From: 2-02-FULL-55-14 sp964473365
Lineage (GTDB): Bacteria > Bacteroidota > Ignavibacteria > UBA10030
Direction: 5' to 3'
Length of the DNA stretch: 64,000 nucleotides
NCBI GenBank assembly: GCA_964473365.1
Contig: CAYYOV010000003.1
Span: 86,831-150,830 of the forward strand
Positions 52,987-61,333 of the stretch are shown piece after piece. The translations under genes were made by a program, and so were the position numbers. How positions within the stretch are numbered: the stretch's first letter is position 1; every line of letters begins with the position of its first letter. The notes under the pieces are model-generated. The model was not told where the DNA came from and made no database searches. It saw nothing but the letters and a program-made list of their open reading frames with translations.

Positions 52987-53651
52987 GCGATCGGCTTTCC
53001 GAAGGTCAATCCAGCATTACGGCCTCGACGAATGAGGTCGGTCACAAGCTGTCCCGCAAATGTCGACGTGCGGTCGTTGTCGTGCAACAGAATGATGTCG
53101 CCGGGTCGCGTTCGCCGAAGGACCCGATCCACGATCGACGCAACGTCGCCACCGGAAAAGTCCCAGGAGTTGACGGAGAACATCGTCGTCGTGAGGCCGG
53201 CGCCCCGCGCCGCAACCGGCGTCGAAGGGTCCAGCCTGCCGTAGGGCGGCCGGAATGTCACCGGACGTCCTCCGCCTGCCTGTTCGATGGCAGCGCTCGC
53301 CCGCCGAAGTCGGCTGATGATCGTTTTCCTTGCACGAAACCAGACCGGCCGATGCTCGTCCCCGTGGTTACCTACGACGTGGCCGTCATCGTGGATGCGC
53401 CGCACCAAGTCCGGATATAGTTCTGCATTCTGCCCGAGCAAGAAGAACATGGCGCTCACGCGTTCCTGTTGAAGGCTGTCCAGTACGGCCGGCGTCGCTA
53501 TGCGGTGAGGACCATCGTCAAACGAAAGCCAGACGTCCGAGCCTCCGGAATTCCATCGGACCGACGGGAAGAATGGGGCAACGATCGGTATGTACCAATC
53601 AGCCACCGGTTGCTCTCCAGACAGCGAGACGTTCACGACGGATGGGTGCAT
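52983..53651 (-). CDS. Polysaccharide deacetylase (NodB domain, CE4)
   Basis: A 222-residue protein with the CE4 motifs: SFDDGPH (catalytic Asp and metal Asp), GNHGDEHR with the metal histidines, RPPYGRLD and the terminal LLHDND. It would remove acetyl groups from an N-acetyl sugar polymer. No clear signal peptide is seen. The start at 53651 overlaps the upstream HTTM-like gene by 53 bases; a later GTG/TTG start is possible. Confidence 0.9.
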   Translation of the reverse strand: MHPSVVNVSLSGEQPVADWYIPIVAPFFPSVRWNSGGSDVWLSFDDGPHRIATPAVLDSLQQERVSAMFFLLGQNAELYPDLVRRIHDDGHVVGNHGDEHRPVWFRARKTIISRLRRASAAIEQAGGGRPVTFRPPYGRLDPSTPVAARGAGLTTTMFSVNSWDFSGGDVASIVDRVLRRTRPGDIILLHDNDRTSTFAGQLVTDLIRRGRNAGLTFGKPIA

Positions 53652-55239
53652 CGCCCCAATGCTGCGGATCGACGTCCACCAGGTCCCGGTAGATGGCCAT
53701 TGAAGTCACACCCTTCAATCCCGGCTCGACCGCGGATGTGACCCGTGCGAGTGCCAGCGCCTTCTGCTCTCGGCGCCGAGGCTCCTGCTCCCAGGTCACC
53801 TGCGAAACGAGCCCACCCACGCGAGAATTTCCGAATCGGGTGCGCATGGCAGCGGAATTCCACGGCCTGACTAATACGTATTCCCCGTCGGCACGCATCC
53901 CCTCGATCGTGACCGTCCAGGCTCGTGGTTCTGCCATTCCTGCGAAGGTTGGATAGACGGCCACGGGCCACGAGTCGATCAGCAGAAATCCAGACATAAC
54001 GGCTGTCACAACAAGCGCCATACCCAACCGACGCGTCCCACGTGTCGGCGGGTTCTTCTCTTCGTGGATACGCCGATCGGCCGACGTCCCGGACCGAAGG
54101 GGTATCGTGTCAAGAAACACTGCGTAGCACACCAGGAGGGTCCAGAAGTTGATGCCTGTGGTCAACAGCACGGCGAGGTGGAACACCACGCCAGCCACGG
54201 CAGCCCATCGTCGTGTTCGTGGATGGAGAATGGCAAGGATAAAAAAGACCTCGAATGCGATAACGCTCGTTCCGCCAATCGCCGTCCAGATGCCCCATGT
54301 GTCGACCCGCAGGGGCGGGAGCCAATCGATCCGCATCCACTGCGCGTGCAGGATCGTTCGCATCGTTTCGTCGGTCCACGCCGCACCGCCGATCACGATC
54401 TTCCAAAATCCTGCAAAGAAATAGAAGCACCCGATCAGCAGTATGATGATGCGCATCGGATACGCGTAACGTTGAGCGCTACCGGGACCGGCCGGATTCC
54501 CCTTGCGCCAGGCGTCGACCGACCACGCATCACCCGACGGCGAAGCGGCAAGCAGGGCTCCGAACCAAACAAAATGGTGATAGTGGTCGATCTTCCCGTA
54601 GAACTGCGGAATTCCCAACACGATCAGGCCGAGCAGCGTGGCCATCCACGCAGACCACCGCGTGAAGAATCCCAGCATCGCCAGGAATGTCGCGAACACG
54701 AACATCACGGAGATCGCACCGACGACGACCATGTCGGTCGGCAGCAAATCGGCTATCCATCCCAAACCCGGAGGCGGGACGATCAGCTCACGGGGGAGCG
54801 CGACGAACGCGCCCATGTCATTGTTCAGCCACCACCACCCCATCGCCCCGAAGAGTGCAATGCGCATGACGGCGAGGCCGCGAGCGTCTGCAGTCTCTGC
54901 GAAGAACTTTCGGAATGTACCCACCCATTGCTTCGCCCGTGCTCCGAGGACTATTCCGATCACGACGAGCGATGCTGCCAGTCGGAAGAGGACTGGCAGT
55001 CCATGCTCGACGTAAAAGATCGCGTTTCGAGTTTCGGGGTCGAGACTCTGATGGATGGCGATGTACCGGGCCGGGAACGAGAGCCACCGGCCGCCGACGA
55101 GCGATGTGATCAGGTCCGCGCCGTCCGATGCGAACCAGACCCAAAGAAGGACCCCAAGACTCGCGACGAGCGCCCCGGTGTGCCGCAGCCGATCTGGAGC
55201 GACGTCCGTCGACTGCTCGTCTGCGTTATCGGAGTCCAT
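53599..55239 (-). CDS. HTTM/vitamin K carboxylase-like membrane protein
   Basis: A 546-residue protein with about 10-12 membrane helices and a soluble C-terminal part of about 130 residues. The segments ARGLAVMRIALFGAMGWW, FFTRWSAWMATLLGLIVLG, PQFYGKIDHYHHFVWFGALL and FYFFAGFWKIVIGG fit the HTTM domain seen in vitamin K-dependent gamma-carboxylase relatives. Bacterial members are unstudied for the most part. It lies between Wzi-family and deacetylase genes and overlaps both, so an envelope role is likely by context. Confidence 0.7.
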   Translation of the reverse strand: MDSDNADEQSTDVAPDRLRHTGALVASLGVLLWVWFASDGADLITSLVGGRWLSFPARYIAIHQSLDPETRNAIFYVEHGLPVLFRLAASLVVIGIVLGARAKQWVGTFRKFFAETADARGLAVMRIALFGAMGWWWLNNDMGAFVALPRELIVPPPGLGWIADLLPTDMVVVGAISVMFVFATFLAMLGFFTRWSAWMATLLGLIVLGIPQFYGKIDHYHHFVWFGALLAASPSGDAWSVDAWRKGNPAGPGSAQRYAYPMRIIILLIGCFYFFAGFWKIVIGGAAWTDETMRTILHAQWMRIDWLPPLRVDTWGIWTAIGGTSVIAFEVFFILAILHPRTRRWAAVAGVVFHLAVLLTTGINFWTLLVCYAVFLDTIPLRSGTSADRRIHEEKNPPTRGTRRLGMALVVTAVMSGFLLIDSWPVAVYPTFAGMAEPRAWTVTIEGMRADGEYVLVRPWNSAAMRTRFGNSRVGGLVSQVTWEQEPRRREQKALALARVTSAVEPGLKGVTSMAIYRDLVDVDPQHWGDAPIRRERLAVWRATGG

Positions 55240-56833
55240 ACCGGACCGAGAGGGTGTATTCCGGCCGGTCGGTGTGGGACGCAGCGGGGATGGCCTCGTC
55301 GGTCACTCGGAACGTGCGGGCGATCCCTTCAAGGAAGAGGTCACGAACAGGTTCGAACACGACCCGAAGGCCGATCGAGCTCTCCCGGCGCACCGGTCCA
55401 TACAGGAATGGCAATGAAGGCGTGGTGTATTGATAGCTGACATCAGCCCGGCCCCCTTTTCGCAGGCTCTCGTACCAGGCGGAGGCCCGGACAGACCTCC
55501 ACGGACGAACTGCGGCTTCGAGCGTCAGCAGATCCGCATTCTGGCCGATCCAGTGCCCCATGTCGTAGCCGGCGTTCTGAAACGTGGCAGCGGTGAATCG
55601 ATGGGAATAGATCCAAGGATTCAGCCGGCTGTACTCGACCATGACCTCCGTGTTGGGAACGACGAGGTCGAACGACTGCACACCCAGCGTGAACCCGAGC
55701 TGATTCCTCACCTTGTCCGGATTGAACAGTTCGCTTGTAGCGATCTCATCGATGAAGAGCGATCCGTACAGGTTGAGTCCCAGGCCCGGATTGACGTCTG
55801 CGCTCAGGAAGAATTGCGAATTGTCGGTGTCCTTGTTGTAGTGTTCGCCCGATTTGAAGAACATCACCGGCAGCAGGTACATGATCTGCGGTGTCCGGTC
55901 GCTGTACACGATCGATTCGCCGAACGACACGTCCAGCCAATCGGTCACGGTCGCCTCGATCACGTGGGCCGCCATGTACTTCTGTCGGTAGACCGGCCGG
56001 AAATAGTCGTGAATGGACGAAGAATACGTGCGATACGTTCGCAGCGAATCGAGCACATTGGAGCTCAACTCGGCATGGATGTAGGTGAAATCGAGCCAGT
56101 CGGCCAGCTCGGCCCGGAAACGGATCTGCGGGGCAGCGGGAGCCTTTGTGGAAAACATGAGGCTGCCGCGCCGGCCCGTCGACCACCACATCGGGATCTT
56201 CTCAATCGAGAAGGTCATTCCGCCCGTCTGGTAGCTCAGCTCGGCGTCGGTGAAGTCATACTCGAACGATCGGCTCGTCGGCTTGCTCACAATCAGACCG
56301 TCCTCCGGCGTCAGCGCCCGGACCGGATCGAGATTCGTTCCGATCTCCCGATTGTCTGCAAAGTTAAACGAGAATCCGACCTTGCCGAACGCATACCCGG
56401 ACATGCGAAGGCCATTCGAGACACGCTGGCGCCAGTCGTTCTGCGACTGTTCAAGCATGAAGCCAGCATTCAGGTCGACATTGAGCACGCCCCCGTCCAG
56501 GACGAATATGAACGGATGCCATCGACGCGGCACTTCGGTCCATGAGGAATCCGTCATCCCCAGTTCGTCGCCGAATTCTTCTTTGAAGAATGTCAGGCGT
56601 CGCAGGTCTACATCCGTGAGCTGGCGGGCCGAAGATTCCACCTGGAGGAGCAAGCTCGCGACATGCCGCCGGGAGAGTGGCCGGATGATATCGCGGTAGC
56701 CGGTGAGACGCCCCTGAGCCTCCATCTTCTTGAGGAACTCGTACACTTCATGCCGGACCGGCACCGATATCGATTGGGCCGGGGCGGCGCCAACTATCAA
56801 CGCCAGTGTCATACTCAGGAGCAGAAAGCGCAT
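55226..56833 (-). CDS. Capsule assembly Wzi-family outer-membrane protein
   Basis: A 535-residue protein with signal peptide MRFLLLSMTLALIVGAAPAQ, an N-terminal helical region (VYEFLKKMEAQGRL) and a barrel of about 18 strands. Family-like signs are EKIPMWWSTGRRGSL, the late strand YESLRKGGRADVSYQY and PFLYGPVRRES. Wzi proteins anchor capsule polysaccharide at the cell surface. The ATG at 56833 places the signal peptide first; a GTG four codons earlier is possible. Confidence 0.85.
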   Translation of the reverse strand: MRFLLLSMTLALIVGAAPAQSISVPVRHEVYEFLKKMEAQGRLTGYRDIIRPLSRRHVASLLLQVESSARQLTDVDLRRLTFFKEEFGDELGMTDSSWTEVPRRWHPFIFVLDGGVLNVDLNAGFMLEQSQNDWRQRVSNGLRMSGYAFGKVGFSFNFADNREIGTNLDPVRALTPEDGLIVSKPTSRSFEYDFTDAELSYQTGGMTFSIEKIPMWWSTGRRGSLMFSTKAPAAPQIRFRAELADWLDFTYIHAELSSNVLDSLRTYRTYSSSIHDYFRPVYRQKYMAAHVIEATVTDWLDVSFGESIVYSDRTPQIMYLLPVMFFKSGEHYNKDTDNSQFFLSADVNPGLGLNLYGSLFIDEIATSELFNPDKVRNQLGFTLGVQSFDLVVPNTEVMVEYSRLNPWIYSHRFTAATFQNAGYDMGHWIGQNADLLTLEAAVRPWRSVRASAWYESLRKGGRADVSYQYTTPSLPFLYGPVRRESSIGLRVVFEPVRDLFLEGIARTFRVTDEAIPAASHTDRPEYTLSVRYGLR

Positions 56834-56848
56834 GCGCGATACCACGGG

Positions 56849-57598
56849 TCAGCCTCGTTGTTGGAGAAGGACACGCGCCTCTTCGAGCTGCTCAGGCGTG
56901 TTGATCCCCCGGATCTCGTCCGGGTGAGACGCCAGCAGCGCTGAGACGGTCAGATGATGCTTCCAGAAATCCTCGAAGACGTCGGTCAGATAGTATTCGC
57001 CTTGCGCATTCGCCGGCGTAAGGTGATGCAGCGCCTCGAAGAGGCGTCGCCCGTCGAAGGCGTAGATCCCAGAATTGATCTCCGTGACGCGCCGCTCTTC
57101 CTCGGTCGCATCCTTGTGTTCGACGATCCGCCGGACGGAGCCGTCAGGATTCCGCAGGACCCGTCCATATCCCGTGGGATCGGCCAGGGTCGCTGTGAGA
57201 ATCGTGGCAATGGCCTTCGTGGCATGATGGTGTTTCAACAGCTCGCGCATACTGGCGGCGGTCAACATGGGCACATCGCCCGACAACACCACCACATCCC
57301 CCTCGAAGTCGCGCAGCACCGGTTCGGCCTGCAGGACGGCATGGCCGGTCCCGAGCTGCTGGGCTTGCACAACTGTCTCGACCGACGGATGTTCCAGACG
57401 GAGGAACTCCGTGACGAGCTCGCGTTGATGACCCACGATCACGATCACGCGTGAGGCACCCAGTTCGTAGGCCAGGTCGGCGACGAAGTGGATCATGGGC
57501 GATCCATTCAATTCGTACATCACCTTGGCGCGGGTGGGGTCCTTCATGCGGGTCCCCTTCCCCGCAGCCATGATCACAGCAGCAAGTGGTCGTTCCAT
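56849..57598 (-). CDS. GlmU-type nucleotidyltransferase without acetyltransferase domain
   Basis: A 249-residue sugar-phosphate nucleotidyltransferase with AAVIMAAGKGTRMKDPTRAK, VVQAQQLGTGHAVLQAEP, VVLSGDVPMLTAASM and TEINSGIYAFDGRRLFEAL, matching the N-terminal uridyltransferase half of GlmU. The left-handed beta-helix acetyltransferase half is missing. It probably makes UDP-N-acetylglucosamine or a related UDP-sugar for the surface cluster. ATG at 57598 overlaps the panC stop (TGATG). Confidence 0.88.
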   Translation of the reverse strand: MERPLAAVIMAAGKGTRMKDPTRAKVMYELNGSPMIHFVADLAYELGASRVIVIVGHQRELVTEFLRLEHPSVETVVQAQQLGTGHAVLQAEPVLRDFEGDVVVLSGDVPMLTAASMRELLKHHHATKAIATILTATLADPTGYGRVLRNPDGSVRRIVEHKDATEEERRVTEINSGIYAFDGRRLFEALHHLTPANAQGEYYLTDVFEDFWKHHLTVSALLASHPDEIRGINTPEQLEEARVLLQQRG

Positions 57599-58461
57599 CA
57601 AGCTTCGTTTGTTCGTGGCTGAAGAAATGCGTTATCGAGCAGGCGTGTCGAGCCGAACCGCGCGGCAAGGATCGCGAGTGCGCCTGTCGTCGGAATGAGC
57701 CGGACCTCAGAAAACGAGGCCGGGTCGACGATCGCAACATAATCGATCCGATCTGGCCGGCCGCTTTCGACCACTGCCAGCATCGCACGGCGCAGGCCCT
57801 CGGCTGACCGCTCGCCGCCATCGACGATCCGTTGCGCCTCGGTCAACGACCGAGAGAGCGCAAGGGCCCGGGACCGCTCGTCGGCGGATAGGTAGACGTT
57901 GCGAGAACTGAGAGCCAGGCCATCGGCGTCCCGGACGATCGGTTCGACGATCAGCCGAACGTCCAGATTCAGGTCGCGGACCAGCGCCCGCACCACAGCA
58001 ACCTGTTGGGCGTCCTTCTGGCCGAACACGGCCACGTGCGGCTTCGTGGCCGTGAACAGCTTGGTCACAACCGTCACCACGCCCTGAAAATGACCCGGTC
58101 GCTCCGCCCCTTCAAAGCCCAGGGAGGCCCCGTCGTTGGTCACCCTTGTCTGAAACCCGTCCGGATACATCTCCTCCGCCGACGGCGCAAAGATCATGTC
58201 ACTTCCGGCCTGCCCGGCAGCGGCGACGTCCTGCTCGAAGGGGCGAGGATACCGCGAAAGATCCTCGTGGGGTCCGAATTGCGTCGGGTTGACGAAGATG
58301 GTCGTCACGACCACCTCGGCTGACGACCGCGCGCGTTCGATGAGTCTGATGTGTCCCCGGTGAAGCGCCCCCATCGTTGGCACCACGGCAATCCGCCGTC
58401 CGGCCCGACGCTCCGCATCGGCGGCCGCCTGCATTTCGGCGATCGTGCGAATGATCTTCAT
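57598..58461 (-). CDS. panC: Pantothenate synthetase
   Basis: Joins pantoate and beta-alanine with ATP to give pantothenate. The 287-residue protein has VVPTMGALHRGHIRLIERAR with the HIGH-like site, VTTIFVNPTQFGPHEDLSRYP, FGQKDAQQVAVVRALVRDL and the KMSKS-like DGLALSSRNVYLS. All active-site blocks are present. It is three bases from the arginase gene. Confidence 0.96.
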   Translation of the reverse strand: MKIIRTIAEMQAAADAERRAGRRIAVVPTMGALHRGHIRLIERARSSAEVVVTTIFVNPTQFGPHEDLSRYPRPFEQDVAAAGQAGSDMIFAPSAEEMYPDGFQTRVTNDGASLGFEGAERPGHFQGVVTVVTKLFTATKPHVAVFGQKDAQQVAVVRALVRDLNLDVRLIVEPIVRDADGLALSSRNVYLSADERSRALALSRSLTEAQRIVDGGERSAEGLRRAMLAVVESGRPDRIDYVAIVDPASFSEVRLIPTTGALAILAARFGSTRLLDNAFLQPRTNEA

Positions 58462-58464
58462 CGG

Positions 58465-59367
58465 CTACAGGATCCGTTTCCCGAAGGCCGACAGGACCAT
58501 CTCCACGGCGAATTCCGCCGACTGGTTCCGGGTGTCGAGGATCGGATTGTTCTCCACAACTTCGAGCGACGACATCCGACCTGACTGGGACACCGCTTCC
58601 ATAATGAGGTGTGCCTCGCGGTAGTTAAGGCCACCCTTGACAGGAGTACCCACGCCGGGTGCGACCGAAGGGTCCACTGCGTCGAGGTCGAACGACACGT
58701 GCAGAAGGTCGACATTCCGCAAGTGTCTAAGCGCCTTTTCGATCACGACGGCCATACCATGCCGGTCGATCTCTTCCATCGTGAACGCCTTCAACCCTAG
58801 ACGCTTGATGTTTTCCCGCTCCCCGTCGTCCAGGTCGCGGATGGCGACGAGCGCCACATTCTTCGGCAGAATTTTGGCGTGAGGACCTCCGACGGAGGTG
58901 AGCTCGCGAGCACCGAGACCGAGCGATGCCGCCAAGGGCATCCCGTGGATATTCCCGGAAGGTGTCGTTTCGTCCGTGTTCATGTCGCCGTGCGCATCGA
59001 TCCACAGTACGCCCAGGGACCGATGCGCCGCCCGGGCCGCGAGGCTGACGCCGGCGATCGTGCCGATGGCGACCGCATGATCACCGCCCAGCACCAGGGG
59101 AAAGGCTCCTTCCTCGACGATCTTTGCCACTCGGGATGACAGGAGCGTGCATGCCCTGACGATCTCCGGAAGGAACCGTAGCCGTTCACTGCGAACACGC
59201 TGCTGTTCGGGTCCCTTGATGACGAGGTCGCCTTCGTCGTGGACGCGATGTCCGAGCGAGCGGAGCCGCTCAGCCAGTCCCGCGATCCGGATCGCCGAGG
59301 GGCCCATGTCAACGCCGCGGCGGCCCGCTCCGAGATCCATCGGAGCGCCGATGATGCGAATATCCAT
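58465..59367 (-). CDS. Arginase
   Basis: A 300-residue ureohydrolase that splits arginine to ornithine and urea. The Mn ligands are in VLGGDHAVAIGT, WIDAHGDMN and VSFDLDAVDPSVAPGVGTP; GNIHGMPLAASLG and GLNYREAHLIMEAV are typical of arginase, not of agmatinase. The ATG at 59367 is preferred over a TTG five codons upstream because that would overlap accD and because the family starts with IRIIGAPMDLG. Confidence 0.93.
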   Translation of the reverse strand: MDIRIIGAPMDLGAGRRGVDMGPSAIRIAGLAERLRSLGHRVHDEGDLVIKGPEQQRVRSERLRFLPEIVRACTLLSSRVAKIVEEGAFPLVLGGDHAVAIGTIAGVSLAARAAHRSLGVLWIDAHGDMNTDETTPSGNIHGMPLAASLGLGARELTSVGGPHAKILPKNVALVAIRDLDDGERENIKRLGLKAFTMEEIDRHGMAVVIEKALRHLRNVDLLHVSFDLDAVDPSVAPGVGTPVKGGLNYREAHLIMEAVSQSGRMSSLEVVENNPILDTRNQSAEFAVEMVLSAFGKRIL

Positions 59368-59374
59368 GTTCCGT

Positions 59375-60217
59375 TCAGGCAACGAGGTGTCCTAAAACTC
59401 GTGAGATCTGCTCGCGCATCTCGCGTCGGTGCACGACGATATCGACGAAGCCTTTCTCCTGAAGGAATTCAGACCGCTGGAAGCCTTTCGGCAGGTCCTT
59501 GCCGATCGTTTGCCGGATGACACGGGGACCGGCGAACCCAATGAGCGCCTGCGGTTCCGCGATATGGACGTCTCCCAGCATCGCAAAGCTCGCAGTCACG
59601 CCGCCGGTGGTCGGATCGGTCATGACGGAGATGAACGGCACGCGCGCCTCCGCCAGCTCCGCCAGCTTGGCGCTGGTCTTGGCCAGTTGCATGAGCGACA
59701 ACGCACCTTCCATCATCCGCGCTCCGCCGGACGACGAGATGATAATGAGGGGGTGCTTCAGCGTGCGCGCCGCGTCGATGGCGCGGGCGATCTTCTCACC
59801 TACGACCGAACCCATGCTACCACCGATGAACGCAAAATCCATACAGGCGATAACGACTGGCTTTTTGTCGATTGTGCCGCGCCCTGTGCGGACAGCGTCC
59901 TGCAAACCGGTCTTCTTGATCGTTTCGTCGATGCGACGGCTATACGGCTTCGAGTCGCTGAATTTCAGCGGATCGACCGACCGCATCTTCTTGTCCATCT
60001 CTTTGAACGACCCGGAATCGAGCAGGAAGCTGAAATATTCCTTGCTGCCGATCCGGAAGTGGTACTGACATTTTGTACAGGTCCACAGGTTCTGCTCCAG
60101 CTGCTTTCGATGGATGATCTCGCCGCAACCGCCGCACTTCGTCCACATGCCGTCGGGCATGTCCTTTTTCGTGTTCTCGGATTGGATATTGGCTTGTGAA
60201 CGCTTGAACCATGCCAT
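59375..60217 (-). CDS. accD: Acetyl-CoA carboxylase carboxyltransferase subunit beta
   Basis: Transfers CO2 from carboxybiotin to acetyl-CoA in fatty-acid synthesis. The 280-residue protein has the four-cysteine zinc ribbon (KCGGCGEIIH and WTCTKCQYHF) near residues 28-50 and the crotonase-like core with DFAFIGGSMGSVVGEKIARA, SSSGGARMMEGALSLMQ and GPRVIRQTIGKDLPKGF. The ATG at 60217 has AAGGAG six bases before it. Confidence 0.96.
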   Translation of the reverse strand: MAWFKRSQANIQSENTKKDMPDGMWTKCGGCGEIIHRKQLEQNLWTCTKCQYHFRIGSKEYFSFLLDSGSFKEMDKKMRSVDPLKFSDSKPYSRRIDETIKKTGLQDAVRTGRGTIDKKPVVIACMDFAFIGGSMGSVVGEKIARAIDAARTLKHPLIIISSSGGARMMEGALSLMQLAKTSAKLAELAEARVPFISVMTDPTTGGVTASFAMLGDVHIAEPQALIGFAGPRVIRQTIGKDLPKGFQRSEFLQEKGFVDIVVHRREMREQISRVLGHLVA

Positions 60218-60233
60218 AGGACTCTCCTTGGTG

Positions 60234-60887
60234 TCAACGGCCCCGCACCGGCGGGATTCGCACCACAAATTCCTTCAGATACATCGGTTCGAACGTGGTC
60301 ACGTCGTCCCGTTCTCCCCGTTCCAACCGTTCCCGACCTAGCCGGGCCACGACGTCTCCCTGGAGATGATCGAGGAGGTCCCAGACCGCCGATGCCTCGG
60401 GAAATCTTTCCGGTCGGTCCGTCAGCACAGCGTGACCGATCGCCATTGCTCGAACTGTCTCGTCATTCTCGATCCGCACCGGCGCAACCGTCCCATCCGG
60501 AGCGCATTCCGCAACATACCATTCACCTTGCCGGGCGTCCATCAGCACCAACCCGCCCGTATCCAGACGTCCCCGCGACCTGGCGGATGTAACGGCGCTC
60601 AACGTCGAAGGGACGCCGACGAGGGCCTTGCCGTGCGCGGCCACAAGTCCTTTGGCGGCGCTCACGCCGATCCGGAGGCCTGTAAACGAACCGGGACCGC
60701 TTGAGACCGCGACGGCATCGACCGAACGAACATCCGTGCCCGTCTCCGTCAACACCGCGGCGACCAGCGTCAGCAGTTTCTCAGAGTGCACCCGATCCTC
60801 GCGAATCGTTTGCACCGCAGCGCGGTCGGGCGTCACAATGCCCACGGAACAGACCGCGGTGGACGTCTCGATGCCGAGGACGGTCAT
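60234..60887 (-). CDS. tsaB: tRNA threonylcarbamoyladenosine synthesis protein TsaB
   Basis: Helper subunit that activates TsaD in making t6A at position 37 of tRNAs. The 217-residue protein has the ASKHA-type start VLGIETSTAVCSVGI, HSEKLLTLV, VDAVAVSSGPGSFTGLRIGV and GLVAAHGKALVGVPST. It overlaps tsaE by four bases at ATG 60887. TsaB and TsaE side by side suggests supply of one complex. Confidence 0.93.
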   Translation of the reverse strand: MTVLGIETSTAVCSVGIVTPDRAAVQTIREDRVHSEKLLTLVAAVLTETGTDVRSVDAVAVSSGPGSFTGLRIGVSAAKGLVAAHGKALVGVPSTLSAVTSARSRGRLDTGGLVLMDARQGEWYVAECAPDGTVAPVRIENDETVRAMAIGHAVLTDRPERFPEASAVWDLLDHLQGDVVARLGRERLERGERDDVTTFEPMYLKEFVVRIPPVRGR

Positions 60888-61333
60888 ACACTCATTCCGA
60901 CCGGAAGGATCTCGATCCGCCGGATGTTCGGTTCCTCGCCGAGTTCCATCCGCACCACGAAGCGGCGGGCGGGGAGCAGGGCCGGGAAACGGTCCGCCCA
61001 TTCCACCAAGCTCACGCCCGACGTCAGAAATTCCGGCATGCCGATGTCGAACAGTTCTTCCTCCCCCGCCACCCGATACAGGTCGAAGTGGTAGAGAAGA
61101 AGCTCCGAACCGTCGCGCTCACGGCCACTGTAGCGGTTCATCAGGACGAACGTCGGGCTCGCGACCTGCTCCGTCACGCCGAAGGCCCCGCAGACCCCCT
61201 TGACGAACTGCGTCTTTCCGGCTCCGAGCGTTCCCGTCAACGCCACACAATCGCCGCGTCGAAGGGTCCGGCCGAATGCCAGGGCAGCGGCGACCGTTTC
61301 ATCCGCGGACCGGGTGGTCAGCTGCAACGTCAC
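60884..61333 (-). CDS. tsaE: tRNA threonylcarbamoyladenosine synthesis ATPase TsaE
   Basis: ATPase of the t6A complex, 149 residues. Walker A is GTLGAGKTQFVKGVCGAFG, then ASPTFVLMNRYSG, LYHFDLYRV and LVEWADRFPALLP. The start codon is GTG, overlapping the porX stop (GTGA). Confidence 0.95.
   Translation of the reverse strand: MTLQLTTRSADETVAAALAFGRTLRRGDCVALTGTLGAGKTQFVKGVCGAFGVTEQVASPTFVLMNRYSGRERDGSELLLYHFDLYRVAGEEELFDIGMPEFLTSGVSLVEWADRFPALLPARRFVVRMELGEEPNIRRIEILPVGMSV

Noticed and set aside
54064..55440. 458-codon plus-strand frame
   Set aside because: Antisense to the HTTM-like gene, with a hydrophilic product typical of the complement of a membrane protein gene.
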